From the NCBI GenBank assembly GCA_024752435.1, contig CP103031.1, positions 988,001 through 1,052,000 of the forward strand: a stretch of 64,000 bases of DNA. Reading direction: 5' to 3'. Positions 56,909 to 64,000 of the stretch are shown here, piece by piece. A model generated the notes under the pieces. The model searched no databases. It was given only the letters and a program-made list of their open reading frames with translations, and was not told where the DNA came from. A program made the translations under genes and the position numbers. This DNA is from Allantophomopsis cytisporea (Eukaryota; Ascomycota; Leotiomycetes; Phacidiales; Phacidiaceae). Position 1 is the first letter of the stretch; every line of letters starts with the position of its first letter.

Positions 56909-58226
56909 ATGGCACACGCACACCACAACTTCGAGCCTATGAAGAATGATCTCATTCTTCGGACAGCATGGGGTCAGCAGCACCGCAGTCTTCAACATCG
57001 GACCATAATTGCTAATGAAATGTAGGCCAGGAAGTCGAACGACCACCTATGTGGGTGATGCGACAAGGTAAGTAACTTCCAAAACAATTGACATACTTAG
57101 GCTGATGACTCTCTCTTTAGCTGGAAGATATTTGCCCGAGTATCACGAAGCCAAAGGCAACAATGATTTCTTTGCATGCTGTCGCTCTCCGGAAATCGCC
57201 TCCACTCTCACCCTCCAACCGATCGAGCGTTTTGCCGGCCTCGTAGATGCTGCAATTATATTCAGTGATATTCTTGTTATTCCTCAAGCGCTCGGAATGA
57301 CGGTCGAGATGGTGGACAAGAAGGGACCTCATTTCCCCGCACCATTGAAGTCGCCAACAGACGGACAATACCAGACGGTGCTGCAAAAGAAGGTAGACGT
57401 TGCCAAGGAATTGGACTACGTCTACAAGGCAATAACTCTTACAAGACAGAAGCTAAAGGGAAGAGTACCGTTGATTGGATTCTGTGGTGCACCGTGGACT
57501 TTGTTGTGCTACATGGTTGAAGGTGGTGGAAGCAAGTTGTTCATACAAACTAAGACCTGGATCTTCAGATACCCAGATGCTAGCAAGGCATTGTTGCAGA
57601 AGATTGCAGAGGTCTGTGTTGAATACCTTGCACTCCAAGTGCAAGCTGGTGCTCAGGTATATCTCAATTGCTTTTATGTTGATATGATACTGATTCCTTG
57701 TTAGATGATCCAAGTATTTGACTCGTGGGCTGCTGAGCTCGGCCCAGCATCTTTCAAGGAATTCTCGGAGCCATATCTCAAGTACATCTCTGCAAATCTC
57801 CCAAAACGACTCAAGGAGTTGAACTTGGATGTGGTACCCATGATTGTATTTGCAAAGGGTGCCTGGTATGCCCTTGATAGCTTATGTGACTTGGGCTACA
57901 ATGTCGTCGGTCTTGATTGGTTGCAGGATCCAGCAGAGGCAGTCAAGATCAGAGGCAACAGACCCATTGTGTTCCAGGGCAATGCTGATCCAGGAATCTT
58001 GTATGGTACACACGATGTAATTACTAGCACTGTAACGAATATGGTAAAGGGATTTGGTGGTGGCAAGAAGGGCTGGATTGCAAACTTGGGACATGGTAAG
58101 TGTACCCAATGCGAATCTCATTCTATATATTGTTGCTAACGTGCGATATCAGGTATCACTCCACTCGTCAATCCAGATGATCTGCGATTCTATTTTGAGG
58201 AACTTCATAGAGTAGGAGGTGCTTAG
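56909..58226 (+). CDS. hem12: Uroporphyrinogen decarboxylase
   Basis: Exons 56909..56972, 57026..57067, 57121..57656, 57705..58095 and 58153..58226 give 368 aa (introns 48-57 nt; the first donor is the rarer GTCAGC). The 42-nt second exon encodes QEVERPPMWVMRQ, and it joins the next to give RPPMWVMRQAGRYLPEY, the invariant substrate-binding signature with its two Arg residues. IIFSDILVIPQALGM has the catalytic Asp. GFCGAPWTLLCYMVEGGGSK is the second family signature. The enzyme removes four carboxyl groups from uroporphyrinogen III in the cytosol, giving coproporphyrinogen III for heme. Confidence 0.97.
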
Positions 58227-58374
58227 ATACAAATTTGAAGGATAGCCCGGCTTCAACATGTCCTGACTTTTCCTGCCCTATACCTCACTTCAACTTCTTG
58301 CTATATACCCTTTCTTCCTCTCCAATATCCTCGTTCCTGTAATTGCAAAATCAGCACAAATCATCTCTACCATC

Positions 58375-58948
58375 TCAGTCGTGCCCCGCCGAATCTACAT
58401 ACCAAACCTCGGGCTTCTCCGCAATAAACTTCTCCATCAAATCTTGGCACTCCTTGTTCTCAAGAACAATGACCTCAACTCCTCTCTGCTTCAAATACGC
58501 CTCTCCACCAAGGTAGGTCTTGTTCTCGCCAATGACCACCCGGGCAATACCGTACAGCAGACAAGCTCCTGTGCACATATCACATGGTGACAAGGTAGTG
58601 TACATTGTAGCGCCCTTATAAGCTGAAGCTGGAAGTCTGCCTGAGTTTGCCAGTGCTGATGTCTCTCCCTGTCTTTTATGAGCTGGTGTGTTATGGAAAA
58701 GTCTGAATTAAGTCTTACGTGAAGGATTGGGCTGCCATTCTGGACGCGCATATTATGACCTCGACCTAAGAGCTTTCCATCTCGGGACACGAGTGCTGCT
58801 CCAATCTATAAAGCTTGTTTAGCATTGTGAACGTTGCGGTGCGGATGATGTGAGCAGTGAGAAGGTGTATATTTACAGGAACTCCGCCTTCGTTGTAGGA
58901 GAGCTTGGCTTCCTCAGTAGCAATTGCCAGTCCTTGCTGGTCGTTCAT
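58375..58948 (-). CDS. fcy1: Cytosine deaminase
   Basis: Exons 58948..58877, 58805..58719 and 58668..58375 (introns 71 and 50 nt) give 150 aa. Start MNDQQGLAIATEEA is the first ATG in frame. Zinc site: His and the proton-shuttling Glu in ILHGETSALAN, and the two Cys in SPCDMCTGACLLYGI. The C-terminal EKPEVWYVDSAGHD covers the active site as in yeast Fcy1. The enzyme converts cytosine to uracil in pyrimidine salvage and is the one that activates 5-fluorocytosine. Its 3' end lies 148 bases from that of HEM12. Confidence 0.95.
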
Positions 58949-60879
58949 ATTTGAAAAGTAGTTGGGGTAGGAAGGGGTTGGGGGAGAGTCAATCCTGTTT
59001 AGATCTGTGGTCACTTTCTTCAACAGTTTGAGTAGACTCGTGCTTCTTTCGTGGTTCTCTTTATCACTTTATGGCTTATGCTAGCTAACTCTCGGGCTCC
59101 CTGCAAAAGCTCGTTTCTTGTTAGGTCGGTAGGAGTCCATATCTTGCTACTTATCGATAAGGAACAAAGCCCTTACGATATCGCAGATTGGCACATTGCT
59201 AATGGGCTGAACCTTCAGCGACTTGATCGTCATGTGTGATAGTGAGTGATCGAGTGCAGAGGATCTTCTTACCTTACCAATGATATAAGGATTACTAAAC
59301 ACCCGGTCCATTGTGAAGGTGATGTACTTTTAATTATGCTCTAGCCTCAAGTCCCCTTCATGTACGTAGCCAACCCTAATGCATAACAATCGGTACGGGG
59401 AATATTCTACCTGCATTGTATTGAACCATATTCATAATCTTGTTGAGGCTGAAAAAAGTATGGAAGGCAACGGGCAAAATTCAATCAAACGTGAAAGAAA
59501 TATACGCATGCGGTACGGTGATGAACAGTGGGGCGAATAGCCCAACACCCACAGTATTATGGATCAGGGTAAGATGACGATGATGGAACTCTGGACCCTT
59601 CATTCTTGCAGGCTGAAATGCTTGAAATAGTGACTATTGGCGTCATAAGCACAACCAGCTTACGATAATGTACATGAATATGTATGTAGACACACTTGAT
59701 ATCATTCACATACCCATATACATACCACCATACGTACTTTGATGTGCAGGAACAATGATGCCCTTTTGGTTGAAGTTGAGTTTTTTTTCTTCTTCTTCTT
59801 CCTTTTCTTTTTCTTTCTCTCTTCGTTCTCACTTTCTTTTTTCTTTTGCTGCTTTGATCGTTTCTGTCTTTGTCTCAATTTTTGAAACTTGCAGTACTGT
59901 TATGTACATTTTCGTCTTTTACGAAGATACACCGTAACCACATAAGCCTCGGGCTTTCCACACCTAGTATAGTCTCCGTAGTTGCTCATGCTTATAGATC
60001 AGGAAGAAAGACCTCGAATGGATGGATATATAGGTATTCAACCATTCGATTCTTGCTCCGTAGTCCTGTACGGCGAAGGTGAAAGAAAGAAACGTAAACA
60101 CAAACCCAAAAACTAAGAATAAAATAAAAGATAAAATCAAAAAGAATGTTAGCACTTTTGAATATGTATGTGAGTGGAAGTTCCCTGACTTCAAAAACCT
60201 CACCGGACATGGTACATCTTTCATGGCAAACGGGGGGCGTCTGGTGTGGAAAAGAGGCGCTGGCACGGCTGGCTCTCCGCCTTTCTTTCCCCTTCCACGA
60301 CGGCTCAGAAATCTATCTAATCTGGACTAGTGCGCTGCCCGATCTACCAATTATTGCACCGACCCAGTCCAACTATAGCAACCTGAGAACTTCTTCAGCC
60401 TCGACCTTCGCCCGTACGTTAAAGTCGTAGTAATCCGTACATCGTTCACTTTTTACAGACTTCTCAACGTACAATTCTTTCACTCTGCGATACCCCACGT
60501 TTGCGCATCGATAAAAAAGAAAGAAAAGAACCGCATTTCTCTGTTCAGTTCAGTGTCTAAAATACAAGTTCGACGTGATCCTTGTCGATCAAATTACTTG
60601 AAAAGGTCAGTTTGAAATCTTACTTTGTATGGATTTGACTTCGTCATTCATCCTGGAGCATGATTGCGTCCCTGCATGTGTTGCTTGACCTTTCGCGACG
60701 ACGATACACAAAAGACAACATCCGAATAGATTGCTCACAATGGCTGTCCATAGAATATTCTCACCAAACCAGAACCTCTCTACTAGACAACTAGTTCGAT
60801 AGACAACAACAGCCTTTCTGTTACGTCTATCTGAGTATCTCATACCTCTCCCCTCTAAAGTATCCAACCTCCCGACAAA
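58949..60879. other. Intergenic region between divergent genes
   Basis: About 1.9 kb. CT-rich and TTC-rich tracts at 59780-59850. TACCTTACCAAT at 59271-59282. The last 250 bases before 60880 (CATCGATAAAAAAGAAAGAA and following) are likely the promoter of YDJ1; heat-shock elements were looked for and no clear three-unit nGAAn array was seen. Confidence 0.5.
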
Positions 60880-62302
60880 ATGGCAAAGGATACGAAGTAT
60901 TACGATATCCTCGGTGTATGTTTGACCTATCTGTTCTAGGTCGGTTCTTGTCGCTAATGTCCAAACCAGGTGTCTCCCGAGGCAACTGAAGCCGAACTTA
61001 AGAAAGCATACAAGATTGGCGCCCTTAAGCACCATCCAGGTTGGTTCTTCACATCCGATAGAAGCATGCCTTGTTGCTTACATTCTGACCAGATAAGAAC
61101 GCCCACAACCCAGAGGCCGCAGACAAGTTCAAAGATCTTTCCCACGCTTACGAAGTTCTCTCCGATCCCCAGAAGCGACAGGTTTATGATCAGTATGGTG
61201 AGGAGGGTCTCGAATCTGGTGCTGGAGGAGGTGGTGGAATGAACGCCGAGGATCTTTTCTCTCAGTTCTTCGGTGGTGGTGGCGGTGGTTTTGGAGGCAT
61301 GGGCGGTATGGGTGGCATGTTCGGTGGACAGCAACGCGGCCCGGCAAAAGCTCGTACCATTCACCATGTTCACAAAGTCTCCCTCGAAGACATCTACCGC
61401 GGCAAGATTTCCAAGTTGGCTCTGCAGAAGTCAGTCATTTGCCCCAAGTGTGATGGTCGAGGTGGAAAGGAAGGCGCTGTCAAGAAGTGTGCTGGCTGTG
61501 ATGGTCAAGGTATGAAAACAATGATGCGCCAAATGGGTCCAATGATCCAGCGCTTCCAAACTGTCTGCCCAGACTGTAATGGTGAGGGAGAGCAGATCCG
61601 CGAGAAGGACAGGTGCAAGCAGTGCAATGGAAAGAAGACCATTGTCGAGAGAAAGGTGCTCCATGTCCATGTTGACAAGGGAGTCAGAAGTGGACACAAG
61701 ATTGACTTCCGTGGCGAGGGTGATCAGACGCCTGGAGTTCAGCCTGGTGATGTTATATTCGAGATTGAACAAAAGCCGCATCCAAGGTTCCAACGAAAGG
61801 ATGACGATCTTTTCTACCACGCCGAAATCGATCTTTTGACAGCTTTGGCTGGCGGAACCATTTTCATTGAGCACTTGGACGACAGATGGTTGAGCGTCGA
61901 GATTCTTCCAGGAGAGGTCATCAGCCCAGGTAAGCTTTGCTGAGAGTTTTGAAATTTCGGGGAAAATATACTGACATTGATGAAGGTACCGTTAAGATGA
62001 TCAGAGGCCAGGGTATGCCATCTTTCCGTCATCACGACCACGGAAACATGTACGTTCAGTTCGACGTTAAATTCCCAGAACCACATTTCACCGAAGATCC
62101 AAAGGCATTCGAGGCTCTCAGAAATATTCTTCCATCCATCCCACAAGCCAACGTGCCTACTGGCGACGTTATGACGGAGATTGCTGATTTGGAGGAGATC
62201 GATGCCAGCCAGCAGGCACGCGCTGCCGGTGCTACTGGCATGGATGATATGGATGACGATGAGCACCCAGGTGGAGAGAGAGTCCAGTGTGCATCCCAGT
62301 AA
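60880..62302 (+). CDS. ydj1: Type I Hsp40 co-chaperone YDJ1 (Mas5), farnesylated
   Basis: Exons 60880..60915, 60970..61039, 61093..61929 and 61986..62302 (introns 53-56 nt) give 419 aa. J domain: YYDILGVSPEATEAELKKAY and HHPDKNAHNP, with the HPD motif restored across intron 2. Gly/Phe region GGGGGGFGGMGGM. Four CxxCxGxG-type zinc repeats follow: CPKCDGRG, CAGCDGQG, CPDCNGEG, CKQCNGKK. The C-terminal substrate-binding domains are complete. The protein ends in CASQ, the same farnesylation box as yeast Ydj1, so it is likely lipid-anchored at the ER and mitochondrial surface. It stimulates Hsp70 ATPase and helps import and folding of precursors. Confidence 0.97.
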
Positions 62303-62990
62303 ATGTTGATATGAGGTGTTATATGGGCTGTTGTATGCCGGGGAAGATACTTCCATAAATGCGATTGTGTTTGCGCTTCGATGCGATTCTGATGGGGATG
62401 TGGAGTACGAAGGAAAGCAATCATCTGGGCATTTCATGGTAGACTTCAATAGCGGCATGATATCTGGTTCTGGCGGCTGCTTGGTTTAGGTTCTCTCTTA
62501 TTGTACGTCTGCACCCGCAGTTGCGTTCATGATGATTCAGATATATGGCGTTCAGACGGATAGATAGCATGAAATCAGAAAAGTTCTACACTACACCTTT
62601 AATTCATTGCTCTTGCTACATTGGTAGATTACACCGCATTTGTTCAATGAAGACTTTACACTGTTATATTCTTTCTACTGAGAAGTCTTGCCAAGTGCTT
62701 TTGCACCATCCTGAGTGTGAATGTGAAGTCCGACATCTACGTAGTTGCGCAGATGGGCGCTAAGGTTGGCCGAAATGCAGGCACTCAGATAGCAGATCAT
62801 CCAACTCAAATAACTAAACCGCCAACATTAGAGCTCGCGTTTGTCAGCCACTGAAGCTTCAACAATCACTCAACTCTGTCGACCATCCTCTGTTGAAATA
62901 AATTGGGGCATCATCGGACACCAATGGCTGGTTAAGCACACAAGAACGCCTCAATGATACGCAGTTCTGTGGAATCTCTTCGAACGTCTA
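62303..62990. other. Intergenic region
   Basis: About 690 bases with the 3' UTR of YDJ1 and the promoter of the last gene. No gene seen. Confidence 0.5.
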
Positions 62991-64000
62991 ATGCCCCCCA
63001 CACTATGCCGTCGAGCAGTACAGCGCTCTCTTAAAGGCTCTACAGACAGTTTTTGGATCACAGATGATGTGCTCGCTACAGCATTCCAGCACTTCTGTGC
63101 CATTGCCCGAACTTCGAGACGACACGGTAGCTCTGTGCCTGGGCCTATGGAATGTAGGAGACGTATTGGAAAGAGGAGGATGGCACACCTTGTTGAGGCA
63201 GGAAATGCACCCATGTTTGATGTCGGTACTCTGTTTGGAGGCTTTGGTACTATCGACAGAACCGAGTGGAGGTGGGAACCACCGACAGCGAGACCGAAGG
63301 CTCATGAAGACAGCACAAAACTGCCTGCATGGCTTACGAACGATCAGTCACTCGCGGAACCGAATACTGCGCTATCCCCGGTATCCTCAAATTTCACCGA
63401 CGTATCTAGGTCATGGAATCACGAAGAACAGCTAGACGAGTTTTTGGAGGCTATCAGAACTGCTGACAAGGATGTTGTTCGGCGGCTTTGTCGGCAGGTG
63501 AATCATGACTTTGAGCAAGGACTCCTGTTGGGCGAAATCACTGAGGATGTCGTCCTCTCGGCATTGCAACTAGTTCCACGAGATCTCCAGAATTCAGTTT
63601 TGAACGAGAAAGAGACAGCCTTGCTATGTGTCGAGTTCCTTAGGTCCATTTGGAAGGGATATCAAGCTTGCAAGATGTTGTCAGTACATGATGTTGGCGC
63701 TCATATCTTTGATACGCTTCTTTGCAACTTGGCAAAGGTCCAGACGAACCAAACAACCCTCAGAGATGATATCCAGACTATAGCTACAGAAATATTAGAA
63801 TCCGTATCTGTGGGTCACCTAGCAAGCATGTCTAGTGGCATTGATTCAATCGTGGAATGGTGGGCAATGAGCTGGTTGGACCAGTCTTTATTGATAAGTG
63901 ATGGAATGGAGCTTCCGCCATCTGTCTTCGCACTCTCAACACTCCTCGGATCTCGAACGCCGGAATTGATGGAACAGAGCCTTCCGCGACTAACAGCACA
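62991..64000 (+). CDS. Uncharacterised protein, N-terminal part; runs off the window
   Basis: The frame is open without any stop from 62958 to the last base; the first ATG is 62991 (MPPTLCRRAVQRSL). 336 codons are visible. The first ~75 residues are basic (RRAVQRSLKG, ARTSRRHG, CRRRIGKRRM) and could be a mitochondrial presequence. The rest looks helical, e.g. EEQLDEFLEAIRTADKDVVR, ETALLCVEFLRSIWKGYQAC and SIVEWWAMSWLDQSLL. This combination is reminiscent of fungal mitochondrial helical-repeat (PPR-like) proteins, but no motif proves it. I do not recognise the family. Confidence 0.65.
   Translation, partial: MPPTLCRRAVQRSLKGSTDSFWITDDVLATAFQHFCAIARTSRRHGSSVPGPMECRRRIGKRRMAHLVEAGNAPMFDVGTLFGGFGTIDRTEWRWEPPTARPKAHEDSTKLPAWLTNDQSLAEPNTALSPVSSNFTDVSRSWNHEEQLDEFLEAIRTADKDVVRRLCRQVNHDFEQGLLLGEITEDVVLSALQLVPRDLQNSVLNEKETALLCVEFLRSIWKGYQACKMLSVHDVGAHIFDTLLCNLAKVQTNQTTLRDDIQTIATEILESVSVGHLASMSSGIDSIVEWWAMSWLDQSLLISDGMELPPSVFALSTLLGSRTPELMEQSLPRLTA

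Noticed and set aside
1..64000. tRNA, rRNA and other structured RNA genes
   Set aside because: Looked for GGTTCRA-type T-loops with matching A-box sequences and found no convincing cloverleaf; nothing rRNA-like was seen.

Overview
This is a window from the nuclear genome of a filamentous ascomycete, most likely a leotiomycete (Helotiales type). That placement is inference. It rests on dense genes split by 45-65 nt introns (GTANGT donors, CTAAC/CTGAC branch points, TAG/CAG acceptors), long microsatellite-rich 5' regions, and one AT-rich block of RIP-degraded DNA transposons. All gene models below were spliced by eye. Each was checked for frame closure, and total exon lengths divide by three.

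Layout. 1-1524: the 3' part of APC2 (+). 5793-8122: a RING-finger protein (+). 9818-11071: an aminoglycoside-phosphotransferase-fold kinase ending in a peroxisomal AKL signal (-). 11737-14692: UTP12 (-), divergent from the Arp2/3 subunit ARPC2 (14988-16203, +). Then come the membrane-anchored nuclease LCL3 (16588-17431, +) and a Sel1-repeat regulator of the Nif1/DSF2 type (20652-22948, +). From about 23.5 to 30.7 kb there is no living gene. This AT-rich block holds three Fot1/Pogo-type transposons inserted one inside another, followed by small inverted-repeat elements. 30784-31921: a GNAT-like acetyltransferase (+). 32361-37715: the BAH/PHD/SANT chromatin reader SNT2 (-). 41585-44888: a HELQ-type DNA repair helicase (+). 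45687-46778: an HSL-family esterase (+). 46925-48553: TRM82 (-), divergent from the ribosomal stalk protein P0 (48912-49912, +). 50398-53427: mitochondrial MSH1 (-). 55376-56181: a flavodoxin-like quinone reductase (+). 56909-58226: HEM12 (+). 58375-58948: cytosine deaminase FCY1 (-). 60880-62302: the farnesylated Hsp40 YDJ1 (+). 62991 to the edge: an unrecognised open gene (+).

Most genes are conserved housekeeping functions: cell cycle, ribosome biogenesis and translation, actin, chromatin, repair, heme, pyrimidine salvage and chaperone. They are not a functional cluster. The strongest novel signal is at 56179. The quinone reductase ends in TGA CTA, the known readthrough context, and the same frame stays open for 54 more codons, ending in a CaaX prenylation box (CSIL). 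This predicts a short cytosolic form and a rare membrane-anchored form. The second is the three-level nested transposon structure, which can be read base by base from its terminal inverted repeats and TA target sites. Three GC-AG introns are also needed to make genes read through.
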